Notes under the pieces: generated by a model
Seen by the model: only the letters and a program-made list of their open reading frames with translations
What the model was told of the DNA's origin: nothing
Database searches by the model: none
Part shown: in pieces, positions 5,174 through 12,550 of the stretch
How positions within the stretch are numbered: the first letter of the stretch is position 1
How the letters are laid out: each line of letters opens with the position of its first letter
Translations under genes and position numbers: made by a program
NCBI GenBank assembly: GCA_937975585.1
Contig: CALJUC010000273.1
Span: forward strand, 1 to 12,565
DNA: 12,565 nt
Direction: 5' to 3'
Source of the DNA: an uncultured Moraxella sp.
GTDB lineage: Bacteria > Pseudomonadota > Gammaproteobacteria > Pseudomonadales > Moraxellaceae

Positions 5174-5426
5174 ACAGTATCAAGATGTCCGCGACCATCG
5201 TATCTATGCCTACCTCAATCAAAAAGAACTTAATGACTTTTTAGAAGCCATGCGCATCCAAGATTTAGCCATTCAAGGTAAAGCAGCACGTCAGATGATT
5301 GTGGAGAGAAGCCAACAAATCATCGCCGAGCACCGTAAGAATAACCCACAGTCAGCGATGAAACAAACTGTGAAATATCACCTGCCACACGGTGGTTTTA
5401 CCGTGCTAAACCCAACCAAGCAATAG
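5163..5426 (+). CDS. Hypothetical protein, 87 aa
   Basis: I choose GTG 5163 because GGGGAGGT lies just upstream and the start overlaps the end of the RHH gene (stop at 5171-5173). Upstream of that GTG the frame reads through the RHH gene out of register. The protein begins MAYKQYQDVRDHRIYAYLNQ and has a helical segment (DLAIQGKAARQMIVERSQQI) that could be a second ribbon-helix-helix-like unit, but the fit is loose. Function unknown. Confidence 0.68.
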   Translation: MAYKQYQDVRDHRIYAYLNQKELNDFLEAMRIQDLAIQGKAARQMIVERSQQIIAEHRKNNPQSAMKQTVKYHLPHGGFTVLNPTKQ

Positions 5427-5433
5427 AGGTCGT

Positions 5434-5655
5434 ATGTCAACGGCATATATCAGATGTCCGCATTGCGGTAGCAAAATGACTACCGCACGGCACCGTCAGA
5501 TGAATGAGCTATTAAAAGAACTGACAGCCACTTGTCGCAATGCAGATTGCTTATTTAGCGCCAGCGTCTATGTCGAGATAGCAAGACAAATCCAACCAAG
5601 CCTTACCCCAAAACCTGAAATAACAGGGCAGCTTTTAAAAGGACAACCACGATGA
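5434..5655 (+). CDS. Ogr/Delta-type zinc-finger activator, 73 aa
   Basis: This matches the P2 Ogr / P4 Delta family in length and pattern. Cys8-Pro-His-Cys11 and Cys34-x4-Cys39 form the zinc site (IRCPHCGSKM and TCRNADCLF), and the downstream SVYVEIARQIQPS is a family signature. Ogr proteins activate the late promoters of P2-like phages by contacting RNA polymerase alpha and a TGT-N12-ACA-type site. In P2, ogr lies after the late genes; here it lies in the early operon directly before the primase, overlapping it (stop 5653-5655, primase start 5652). Confidence 0.85.
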   Translation: MSTAYIRCPHCGSKMTTARHRQMNELLKELTATCRNADCLFSASVYVEIARQIQPSLTPKPEITGQLLKGQPR

Positions 5656-8312
5656 GTATTAATGACCAAGTCGTCTCGCGTCTGAAATCCGAGTACGGCT
5701 TTAAACAAGTCGGCGAATGGCTACGTGAAGGCGTTTGCCCAGACTGTAGCAAAAAGTCACTTTTCACCCATGCCCATAGCCCCCGTGTCGTCAAATGCGG
5801 GCGGCTCAATAAATGCGGTTTGGAAATCCATGTTAAGGAACTATTTGACGATCTATTCAAAGACTGGTCAAAAACTTACCAACGTACCCCGACCAACCCC
5901 AACGCCGCCGCCGATGCCTACCTTAAAGAAGGCAGAGGCTTGGATATCAGCAAAATCAAAGGTAGCTACACCCAAGAATCTTTTTTTGACAATAAAATCA
6001 ACCAAGGCACTGCCACGGTGCGTTTTACCTTACCCAACGGTGGCTGGTGGGAGCGTTTTATCGACCAAGCAGACCGTTTTGACAAAAAAGCCAACTTCAA
6101 ATATGGCTACAAAATTAATGGCTACTGGTGGTGGCACCCTGCAAACGCTTTGATGCCAAAAGAAATATGGATTTGTGAGGGTATCTTTGATGCTATCGCA
6201 TTAGCAGAGCATGGGCTTGCCACTGTCAGCCCACTAAGCTGCGTTAATTTCCCAGAAAATTCACTGTATGAACTCAAGGCAAAATACGATGAGAAACGCC
6301 AAACATTACCAACTCTTGTATGGGCTTTTGACAATGACGCCGCAGGGCAACGCTACACCAAGCAATTTATCGAACAAGCCAAAAAAATCGGATTTGAGAG
6401 TGTCGCTGCCCAACCGCCGTATGACAAACACAAAAAGCTTGACTGGAACGACCTGCACGAACTCGGGCAACTAACAGACGAGCATCTCAAAAAATACCGC
6501 TACTTTGGTGACTTGCTCACCGCAAAATCACCGACCGACGCAGCGGTCATCCGCTATATGCACAGGAAAATTAACCAATTTTATTTTGAGCATGACAACC
6601 GCACCTACTGGTTTGAACTTGATACTAATAAATTGTCAAAACTAATGGATGTGCCTGACCATGAGGTTGAAGACATCATGGGTAATATGCCAGACGAAGA
6701 CGAACAGATGGCAAAGTTTGTTCGCCAGACATCGACCACCCATGAGATTTTAAATGCCAAACTCGAAGCCCTGTATTTTCAGCGAAACGACGTCACAGAC
6801 GAATCCTGGTACTTCACCCGAGTCACCACCAACAAAGGCGACAAGCAAACCACCATTACCGGTGACCAATTATCAAGCCCCAGTAAATTAAAACCGCGTT
6901 TGTTATCGGTTTTTGCGGGTGTACTTTGGACAGGTACCGCTATGCAGCTTGATATCATCGCCAAGCACCAAATGGAAGGACTAAAAGAAGTCAAAACCAC
7001 GGATTTTATTGGTTACGCCAAAGAGCACCAAGCCTATATCTTTAATGATGTGGCAATATCTAAAGGCAAAGTCGTCGCCAAAAACAGCCAAGACTATTAC
7101 AAAATCGGTCGCCTTGAAATCAAATCATTGGCCAATGACCCTGTATTGCACATCAACACCAAAGACAAGCCTGATTTTAGTTGGTGGCATAACTTTCATC
7201 GCGTTCGCGGTGCTTATGGCACCATCGTCATGGCTTGGTGGCTTGGCACTTACTTTGCCGAGCAAATCCGCGGACTTGATCGCTCATATCCGTTTTTTGA
7301 ATTGGTAGGACAAGCAGGCGCAGGTAAATCACGTCTGCTTGAATTTATGTGGAAACTCTCAGGTCGAGAAGACTACGAAGGGTTTGACCCATCCAAATCT
7401 ACAAGCGTGGCGGTGTACCGCAACTTTGCCCAAGTCGCAAACCTACCTATCGCCCTAATCGAAGGCGACCGCAACGATGAGGACGGCAAAGCCAAGTCGT
7501 TTAAAACCTTTGAGTGGGACTCACTCAAAGACGCGTTTAATGGTCGCTCTATCCGCTCTAAAGGCGTTAAAAATAACGGCAATGACACTTACAGTCCGCC
7601 ATTTCGTGCCGCCGTGATGATATCCCAGAATGAAGAAATCCAAGCCAGTGAGGCGATGCTAACCCGTATCATCCATGTCAAATTGACACGCGATGGTCAG
7701 ACGCTAGAGACCAAGCACATCGTCGACAGCCTTGACCGGTTACCCATCGAGCTAACCAGTCGTTTTATGGCGCATGCACTGAAAAATGAACAAGCGATTT
7801 TAGAAACTTACCAACAGCGAATCCGTATGTATGAGGCACGCTATCACGAGTTTGGTGTTACCCATACTCGTATTGCCCTCAATCATGCACAAATAGCCGC
7901 CATGATTGACTGTTTGCAAACACATGTACTGTCTGGATTGATGACGGACCAACAAGCCGAGCAAGCCAAGCAAGCATTATTTGAAATGGCGCAAACCCGA
8001 GTTCAACGCTTACAAGCCGACCACCCAGACGTTGATAAATTCTGGAGCGTATTTGAATTTTTAATGTCAACAGGCAAGTTTGTTTGTCATACCAACATAA
8101 ACGACCCAAGTCGCAAAATCGGTATCAATCTCAACCATTTTTATAAGGTGGCAAGGGAAAATTACCAAGACTTACCAGACATCACCCAAATGAAACGCCT
8201 GCTCAAAAATAGCAGCCGTTATAAATTCGTTGATAGCAATATCAGCGTTATGTCAGTAATTGATGGTTTTAAAACCATGAAGTGCTGGATTTTTACTAAG
8301 CCCAATGATTAA
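5652..8312 (+). CDS. Phage primase-helicase (P4 alpha-like), 886 aa
   Basis: This is the replication protein: it would make primers and unwind the phage origin. The N-terminal zinc ribbon uses Cys29, Cys32, Cys49 and Cys55 (CPDC, then CGRLNKCG). A Toprim domain follows: ICEGIFDA with Glu176, WAFDNDAAG with Asp227 and Asp229, and KLDWNDL. The C-terminal half is a superfamily 3/D5-like helicase with Walker A GQAGAGKS (553-560), a Walker B-like IALIEGD, and FRAAVMISQNE downstream. The extreme C-terminus (825-880, INLNHFYK to KCWIF) resembles the BRO protein's end. Size and order are like P4 alpha and related proteins, whose origin iterons contain GGTGA; this window carries GGTGATAA repeats. ATG 5652 has AAAAGGACAACCACG upstream. 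Confidence 0.92.
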   Translation: MSINDQVVSRLKSEYGFKQVGEWLREGVCPDCSKKSLFTHAHSPRVVKCGRLNKCGLEIHVKELFDDLFKDWSKTYQRTPTNPNAAADAYLKEGRGLDISKIKGSYTQESFFDNKINQGTATVRFTLPNGGWWERFIDQADRFDKKANFKYGYKINGYWWWHPANALMPKEIWICEGIFDAIALAEHGLATVSPLSCVNFPENSLYELKAKYDEKRQTLPTLVWAFDNDAAGQRYTKQFIEQAKKIGFESVAAQPPYDKHKKLDWNDLHELGQLTDEHLKKYRYFGDLLTAKSPTDAAVIRYMHRKINQFYFEHDNRTYWFELDTNKLSKLMDVPDHEVEDIMGNMPDEDEQMAKFVRQTSTTHEILNAKLEALYFQRNDVTDESWYFTRVTTNKGDKQTTITGDQLSSPSKLKPRLLSVFAGVLWTGTAMQLDIIAKHQMEGLKEVKTTDFIGYAKEHQAYIFNDVAISKGKVVAKNSQDYYKIGRLEIKSLANDPVLHINTKDKPDFSWWHNFHRVRGAYGTIVMAWWLGTYFAEQIRGLDRSYPFFELVGQAGAGKSRLLEFMWKLSGREDYEGFDPSKSTSVAVYRNFAQVANLPIALIEGDRNDEDGKAKSFKTFEWDSLKDAFNGRSIRSKGVKNNGNDTYSPPFRAAVMISQNEEIQASEAMLTRIIHVKLTRDGQTLETKHIVDSLDRLPIELTSRFMAHALKNEQAILETYQQRIRMYEARYHEFGVTHTRIALNHAQIAAMIDCLQTHVLSGLMTDQQAEQAKQALFEMAQTRVQRLQADHPDVDKFWSVFEFLMSTGKFVCHTNINDPSRKIGINLNHFYKVARENYQDLPDITQMKRLLKNSSRYKFVDSNISVMSVIDGFKTMKCWIFTKPND

Positions 8313-8323
8313 AAAAACTACCA

Positions 8324-8416
8324 GCGGGCGGTGTAGACAACACCCGCAGCTAAAAATTTGCTTTGTTAATATTTCATTTTCGCAAAGGTTTTAGCCGTCT
8401 GCCCACGATACGGGCA
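8324..8416. other. Two small hairpins between primase and next gene
   Basis: The 133-base gap after the primase holds GCG(8324-8326) plus GGTGT (8330-8334) pairing with ACACCCGC (8340-8347), an eight-pair stem with a bulge, and TGCCC (8400-8404) with GGGCA (8412-8416). No T tract follows either, so these look like RNA processing or leader structures, not terminators. No gene is visible here. Confidence 0.35.
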
Positions 8417-8445
8417 ACTTCTTAAACTGAAATAAGGAAACCACG

Positions 8446-8724
8446 ATGACTATGCAACTTAATCAAGATGAAATCAGTCTATTAACTTTTTCTTTTGAAA
8501 AAGCCTTAGACGATTTTCGTTACTACATTGCGGACAAAACAGAACATATCAACGAATTGGATAAGCTTGACGCTATCAAATATCAACAATACAACAACAC
8601 CACCTTGTCTGAAGAAATAGCCTTTTGGCAAAACTGTATCGAAAAACAAAAAGTCAAAATGCAAGAAATTAAAGACCTGTATAAAACAATCACAGGTAAT
8701 GATTTAGCTTATATTCCGTTTTAA
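8446..8724 (+). CDS. Hypothetical helical protein, 92 aa
   Basis: ATG 8446 follows ATAAGGAAACCACG, a version of the ribosome site used by the RHH and primase genes. The product is acidic and almost entirely helical, with a likely coiled coil over about residues 50-82 (SEEIAFWQNCIEKQKVKMQE). No family recognised. Its place between replication and regulatory genes suggests a phage early accessory role only. Confidence 0.72.
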   Translation: MTMQLNQDEISLLTFSFEKALDDFRYYIADKTEHINELDKLDAIKYQQYNNTTLSEEIAFWQNCIEKQKVKMQEIKDLYKTITGNDLAYIPF

Positions 8725-8733
8725 GGACTTGCC

Positions 8734-8949
8734 ATGCTAAAAAACTTATTAAAACCGAAATCGCCAAAACCAATGACAGCCGATGAGATTGCCCAAGTCA
8801 TTGAGCGTCTAACTGGCGCCAACATAGAACAACTCTTTGACCATGCCGAAGGTGCGACATTGCAAATCACCAAAGGCGACCAAGTCCTATTTATCGGCGA
8901 ATACATAGCCGATGACTGGTTTGGCCAAACGCAACTAAAGGACAAATAA
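8734..8949 (+). CDS. Hypothetical protein, 71 aa
   Basis: ATG 8734 has AAGGA upstream, nine bases after the previous stop. The basic start (MLKNLLKPKSPKP) is followed by MTADEIAQVIERLTGANIEQ and a strand-like end (LQITKGDQVLFIGEYIADDW). A helix-then-strands pattern is all I can state; no family recognised. The stop abuts the start of the TraR-like gene (TAA then ATG). Confidence 0.7.
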   Translation: MLKNLLKPKSPKPMTADEIAQVIERLTGANIEQLFDHAEGATLQITKGDQVLFIGEYIADDWFGQTQLKDK

Positions 8950-9159
8950 ATGACTGACATTATCGACCAAGCCAATGACGTCGCCCAACAATCCATTGAG
9001 CGAGCCATTGCCAACGCCCCAAAATTCAATCGCCCGTCATTGACAGAATGTAAAGACTGTGGCGAACCAATTCCACTAAAACGGCAACAACTTGGCGGCG
9101 TCACTCGCTGTATTGACTGCCAGGAATACCACGACAAGAAGCACCGACATGGCAACTAA
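8950..9159 (+). CDS. DksA/TraR-type zinc-finger protein, 69 aa
   Basis: An N-terminal helix (about 8-25) leads to a four-cysteine zinc finger, Cys34-x2-Cys37 and Cys54-x2-Cys57 (CKDCGEPIPLKR, then RCIDCQ), ending EYHDKKHRH. This is the short phage and plasmid form of the DksA/TraR family. TraR acts at the secondary channel of RNA polymerase and mimics DksA with ppGpp. Short versions are common in P2-like phages. It overlaps the next gene. Confidence 0.87.
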   Translation: MTDIIDQANDVAQQSIERAIANAPKFNRPSLTECKDCGEPIPLKRQQLGGVTRCIDCQEYHDKKHRHGN

Positions 9160-9343
9160 AACATTAGCGCTGGGCACACAGGTATTTAAAAAATTCCAAC
9201 CATGCCCATGCGATGTTTGCAAAAACTATCGACCTGCTCACCTCTGCGCCTATATCCCAGAAGTGGGCATCATCTGCGACCAATGCCAAAACAAACTTTC
9301 ACAGGACACCCATCATGAAAATGCAGTTATTCAAATCCCGTAG
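9149..9343 (+). CDS. Cysteine-rich small protein, 64 aa
   Basis: ATG 9149 overlaps the end of the TraR-like gene and avoids an upstream frame without a ribosome site. Six cysteines (19, 21, 24, 33, 43, 46: CPCDVC, LCAY, CDQC) indicate one zinc finger, possibly with a second partial site. Family unknown. It overlaps the following gene. Confidence 0.65.
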   Translation: MATKTLALGTQVFKKFQPCPCDVCKNYRPAHLCAYIPEVGIICDQCQNKLSQDTHHENAVIQIP

Positions 9344-9875
9344 CGACATTTTTTTAAGTGCCAATATCAAAAATGTCATCAGCCACATCAACGCCACATC
9401 AGAACCAGGCACACTCAAAATCGTTGAGCAATTAGATCGCGAGACCTTAATTCGTATGGACGGCAGACTGTTTGACCTGCACGACTTAAACCGTTATTAC
9501 CAAAACAAAGCCCGCAATGAAGGCTTTACCTTCGGTGACGATTTATCAATACGGGTTAAAGGTAAAATTGTGCCTGTTGTAGCAGATAAGACTAGAACCC
9601 TATTGCATATTTTTATCGACAAAATAGCTGAAGGTCAGACCATCCTTGCTTACGATGATTACGCCAAAGACTACACCAAACAGCAATTCATGACAGCCAT
9701 TAAGCGAATCACAGATAAAATGGAAGTACACATCCAGCGTGAAGATAAAAAATACTATCTAAAACTGCCGTTGGCGTATCGTATCACCCCAAAATCACCC
9801 AGCAATCACCAAAAAATCACCAATTGGCAATCACACGCAGATTGGGCAATCGCGCACGCTTTAGCCCAAAGATAG
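9315..9875 (+). CDS. Hypothetical protein, 186 aa
   Basis: I choose ATG 9315 (AGGA upstream, within the end of the previous gene). The product begins MKMQLFKSRSDIFLSANIKN and contains regions ETLIRMDGRLFDLHDLNRYY and TLLHIFIDKIAEGQTI, with no recognised domain. Its C-terminal end (RITPKSPSNHQKITNW) is encoded by four ATCACC copies spaced exactly 11 bp apart, in different codon phases, so the DNA there may serve as a binding array as well as code. It is the last gene before the terminator at 9929 and the integrase. Confidence 0.7.
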   Translation: MKMQLFKSRSDIFLSANIKNVISHINATSEPGTLKIVEQLDRETLIRMDGRLFDLHDLNRYYQNKARNEGFTFGDDLSIRVKGKIVPVVADKTRTLLHIFIDKIAEGQTILAYDDYAKDYTKQQFMTAIKRITDKMEVHIQREDKKYYLKLPLAYRITPKSPSNHQKITNWQSHADWAIAHALAQR

Positions 9876-9896
9876 TAAGAATATCACCTTATCACC
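9783..9896. repeat. ATCACC iteron cluster left of int
   Basis: ATCACC occurs at 9783-9788, 9794-9799, 9805-9810 and 9816-9821, each exactly 11 bp after the last, then at 9883-9888 and 9891-9896 (8 bp apart; the last is an exact TTATCACC). These are the same core, in inverted orientation, as the GGTGATAA copies at 11593-11718. The regular helical spacing argues for a protein-binding array (inference). Confidence 0.6.
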
Positions 9897-9928
9897 TTTA
9901 TTTTTTACCACCAAAAAAAACACGGTAG

Positions 9929-9954
9929 AAACACGGCAAAAAAGCCGTGTTTTT
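9929..9954 (+). terminator. Intrinsic terminator of the early operon
   Basis: AAACACGGC (9929-9937) pairs perfectly with GCCGTGTTT (9944-9952) around six A residues, with a T run to 9954. It ends the 4946-9875 operon, so the integrase is likely read from a separate promoter in the 9955-10020 gap. Confidence 0.85.
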
Positions 9955-10020
9955 AACCCTTCGTTTGTCCCAAAAACGAGCGTAAAAAGACCTATCCAAA
10001 TCTGAAATTAAGGATACCTC

Positions 10021-11181
10021 ATGCAAAAAATATCATCAGGCATTGAACCGCTCAAAACCGCCATCAGAATCTGGTGGAAAATCGACGGTGAGCGTCACCG
10101 CGAGACTATACATAACAGCCCACCCACCGATGCCAACCTTGCCGCCGCCAAAGCCACTGCCGACATGATAGCCCAGCAACTACGCATGGGTATTTTTGAC
10201 CGTGATACCGTATTCCCCGACTCATCGAAGAGAGCTGACCGCTATTTTGGATACTATATCCACCAATGGCGAAAAGTTGAGACCAACAAAGTCGCCAAAA
10301 TATCATTTGACACCTACGACAGCAAAGTCAAAACCCACATCGAACCATATTGGGGCATGAAACCTATCGCTAAGATTGGCGTAGAAGATATAGAGGAATG
10401 GGTTTATAACGTGCTATTACAAAAACTCTCTACCAAAACGGTCAAAGAAATTCTCATGCTATGGCGCAAAATTTACAGCTACTGGGCAAGACATCAAAAA
10501 ACCATCAACGACCCGACCAAGTACATATCACTAGGACAAACTGACCCAGATGATATCGACCCATTTGACCGCGACGAAATAACAAGGATATTAAACCACC
10601 CAACAACCCCTACCCTGCATAACCTTTATACAGTCATGCTATGGAGCGGATTGTCATTCCACGAACTGATAAGTTTAGCGGTCGAAGATTTAGACCTAGA
10701 AAAAGGCTGCTTATTCGTCAATCGCAGTTTTGTTCGTGACCAATACCGCGTAACAAAAAACCGCCGCCGCAAACGCCAAGTTGATTTATTGCCCGAAGTT
10801 ATCGACGCCTTACAATCACAAATCAACCAAGTCAAAGACAATCCCAAAAATACAATCGCTATCACAGACCGCGACAACAAAAAAATCAAATCACAATCTT
10901 TAACTTGGCTTTGGTATGATGAGATCAGCCATTTTACCTATAGCCAGTTATCAAGACGATGGACTGCCCATCTTGACGCCTGTGGGGTTAGATACCGTCC
11001 TGTCAATAACGGCAGGCACACCTATGCAAGCCAAGTGCTATCAACAGGTGCAGTGACAGCAGAATGGCTTGCCAATCAGCTTGGACATACCAACACTGAT
11101 ATGATTCACCGTCACTACGGCAAATTTATTCCCAAGGACGCAAACCACATCATAAAAAACCTAGCCAACGCCCTGCAATAA
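10021..11181 (+). CDS. int: Tyrosine integrase, DUF3596 type, 386 aa
   Basis: Site-specific recombinase for integration at the att core. The N-terminal arm-binding domain carries the DUF3596 pattern (PTDANLAAAKATADMIAQQL, then FPDS). The core-binding domain follows (about 80-170) and the catalytic domain begins near DPFDRDEITRIL. Catalytic residues visible: Lys246 region (TKNRRRKR), Arg332 (NNGRHTYAS), His356 (QLGHTNTD) and nucleophile Tyr366 (HYGKF). The first catalytic Arg of the family (usually in GLR) is Ser212 here (SGLSFHELISL), and the His that normally precedes RHT by three is Asn. It ends before a terminator and the att-like core at 11392. RBS AAGGA lies before ATG 10021. Confidence 0.92.
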   Translation: MQKISSGIEPLKTAIRIWWKIDGERHRETIHNSPPTDANLAAAKATADMIAQQLRMGIFDRDTVFPDSSKRADRYFGYYIHQWRKVETNKVAKISFDTYDSKVKTHIEPYWGMKPIAKIGVEDIEEWVYNVLLQKLSTKTVKEILMLWRKIYSYWARHQKTINDPTKYISLGQTDPDDIDPFDRDEITRILNHPTTPTLHNLYTVMLWSGLSFHELISLAVEDLDLEKGCLFVNRSFVRDQYRVTKNRRRKRQVDLLPEVIDALQSQINQVKDNPKNTIAITDRDNKKIKSQSLTWLWYDEISHFTYSQLSRRWTAHLDACGVRYRPVNNGRHTYASQVLSTGAVTAEWLANQLGHTNTDMIHRHYGKFIPKDANHIIKNLANALQ

Positions 11182-11196
11182 TTTCACCACGAAAAA

Positions 11197-11227
11197 AAGC
11201 CACTCAAAACGAGTGGCTTAATTTTTT
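11197..11227 (+). terminator. Intrinsic terminator after int
   Basis: AAGCCACTC (11197-11205) and GAGTGGCTT (11211-11219) form a perfect nine-pair stem around AAAAC, followed by AATTTTTT. It terminates the integrase gene. Confidence 0.85.
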
Positions 11228-11290
11228 GCCCTTATTACAGCCCATATAAACACAGAAACCTCACAACTGCAAAAACAGCGCGAGGTCTTA

Positions 11291-11380
11291 TATACCAACG
11301 GTCATTATCAACTATGCTAAAACCACTCAGCCCATGAAAATCACCTTCGTGGGCTACACACTTCGCAAACCGTTGCTATA
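11291..11380. repeat. Nested inverted repeats next to att
   Basis: TATACCAACGGT (11291-11302) is an imperfect inverted repeat of ACCGTTGCTATA (11369-11380). They enclose a strong hairpin, AGCCCATGAA (11329-11338) with TTCGTGGGCT (11346-11355), ten pairs with one G-U. No T tract follows. Such sites beside an att core could be arm-type or excisionase sites, which is inference. Confidence 0.4.
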
Positions 11381-11391
11381 AGCGGTATATA

Positions 11392-11414
11392 TGGTGGCGA
11401 TGAAGAGACTTGAA
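11392..11414 (-). other. tRNA 3'-end-like att core
   Basis: On the minus strand this reads TTCAAGTCTCTTCATCGCC then ACCA: a T-loop, the 3' half of the T stem, an acceptor 3' strand and CCA. Upstream on the same strand (plus 11415-11500) there is no tRNA body, so this is a fragment, as left at an attP or at one end of a prophage. I cannot assign the isotype. It lies 210 bp from the end of int. Confidence 0.65.
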
Positions 11415-11592
11415 TTCTCTATTTTTAGTAAAATTCTATTTATTGGCTATCAAAATCAATAACTTACATTACATTACCCAAGATAATTAGTCCCATAGTT
11501 AGCCCACGCAATATAAACGACCTCGGGAAAATTTGAGTGTTTTTAATTATAAAATTGCTATTTTCAAAAATTTGACCCATATCAAAAAAAAA

Positions 11593-11865
11593 GGTGATAA
11601 GGTGATAATCTTATAAAAATTTATATAAATATATGATATTAATGAAAAAATACTAAAAATAAAAAGGTGATAAAAAAGTGATTTTAAGGTAATTTATCAC
11701 TCTTATAAAAGGTGATAATTTTATTTCACAACTTATTAATTTTTATAAGTTTTTATCTTTATCACCTTTTTTATCACCTGAAATCACCTTTAAAAGGTAA
11801 TAAAAATTTATTATTTAAATCAATTACTTAGTTATACTTTTTAAGTACTTATCACCTTATTACCT
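11593..11865. other. Candidate replication origin with GGTGATAA iterons
   Basis: Exact GGTGATAA copies start at 11593, 11601, 11666 and 11711 on the plus strand and their complement TTATCACC at 11759, 11771 and 11849, with close variants at 11677, 11694, 11781, 11796 and 11858. Direct copies lie left and inverted copies right of an extremely AT-rich centre. P4 alpha binds iterons containing GGTGA in its origin, and this window encodes an alpha-like primase-helicase, so this is a good origin candidate (inference). Confidence 0.65.
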
Positions 11866-11921
11866 TTTTTCAACCAACCTATCAATCATTACGTTATTTA
11901 ACTTCCTATAATTTCAAGCAG

Positions 11922-11940
11922 CAAACTGCACCAAACTGCA
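11922..11940 (+). repeat. Two tandem CAAACTGCA repeats
   Basis: CAAACTGCA occurs at 11922-11930 and 11932-11940, ten bases apart, between the iterons and the GC-rich patch. It could be a terminase or other protein site; too short to be sure. The rest of 11866-12023 shows nothing else. Confidence 0.35.
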
Positions 11941-12023
11941 ACAATGATTAGTAGCAACAACTCCTGATTTGTTTGGCATCCGCTAGTTTTTTACTGCATA
12001 AAAATAAGCCTTTTATGTATAAA

Positions 12024-12060
12024 GCATGCGCGTGGGAGGGAGCGCGAGCCGTGACGACCA
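12024..12060. other. GC-rich patch, candidate cos region
   Basis: A short GC-rich block (GCATGCGCGTGGGAGGGAGC and following bases) stands out in very AT-rich DNA immediately downstream of the portal gene. In P2 the cos site lies exactly there, after Q and before the replication genes, and is GC-rich with a GCGGGG run. The match is by position and composition only. Confidence 0.35.
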
Positions 12061-12068
12061 TCTGACAC

Positions 12069-12096
12069 AAAAAAACCGCTCATCAAGAACGGTTTT
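12069..12096 (-). terminator. Terminator of the portal gene
   Basis: On the minus strand AAAACCGTTC pairs with GAGCGGTTTT around TTGAT, ten pairs with one G-U, followed by a T run (plus 12069-12075). It lies 20 bp after the portal stop. Confidence 0.82.
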
Positions 12097-12117
12097 AGAA
12101 AAATATTTTTTTATTTT

Positions 12118-12550
12118 TTATGAATCGGTTATAGCAGTCAGTGAGTAATCATTAAATGTGATGAGCTCTTGGCCGACTTGGTTATTGATGTCCATGAGTA
12201 GGTTCTGCAACGGGTAAATTTCGTGCCAATAGAACACTTCAGCTGCTTTCTTAATATCACCAAAGCCACCTGTGTTATTGGGGACAATACCCATCAGCTG
12301 GGGCGGTACTCGATGCCCTGCCAACTGATCATCACGGCTGGCGATTTTAATATTCATAAATTCATCTTTGGCGGCAACTTCAGCGAGTGGGATAACCTTA
12401 ACCCCATCAGGCTTTCCGTTGGGCACATACATAAACAGGTTCTTAAAGTTACCAGCACCTTTTGATTCACGTACTGCGTCTTCCAAGTTCTCAACGTCTT
12501 GCTGAGTTGTTAAAGCATCGGATAGATATAAGATATAGCCCGCGTGAGCG
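12118..12550 (-). CDS. Q: P2-type phage portal protein (gpQ), C-terminal part
   Basis: The frame is open from the adapter junction to TAA at 12118-12120, about 144 residues, and lacks the 5' end. It reads AHAGYILYLSDALTTQQDVE, then SKGAGNFKNLFMYVPNGKPD, IIPLAEVAAKDEF-type and HRVPPQLMGIVPNN motifs, which match the C-terminal third of P2 gpQ portal proteins. Portal dodecamers form the DNA entry channel of the capsid. The internal ATG at 12486 is not the true start because homology continues upstream to 12550. In P2, gpQ and the terminase gene gpP are read in this direction from a late promoter that needs Ogr. Confidence 0.92.

Noticed and set aside
8324..8416. Riboswitch or terminator after the primase
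   Set aside because: The stems are short, no T tract follows, and no known aptamer pattern is visible.
11415..11520. Complete tRNA gene upstream of the att core
   Set aside because: No D-arm, anticodon arm or 5' acceptor strand can be found; only the 3' end is present.
12223..12465. Plus-strand frame of 80 codons
   Set aside because: It lies opposite the clear portal homology and has no ribosome site.
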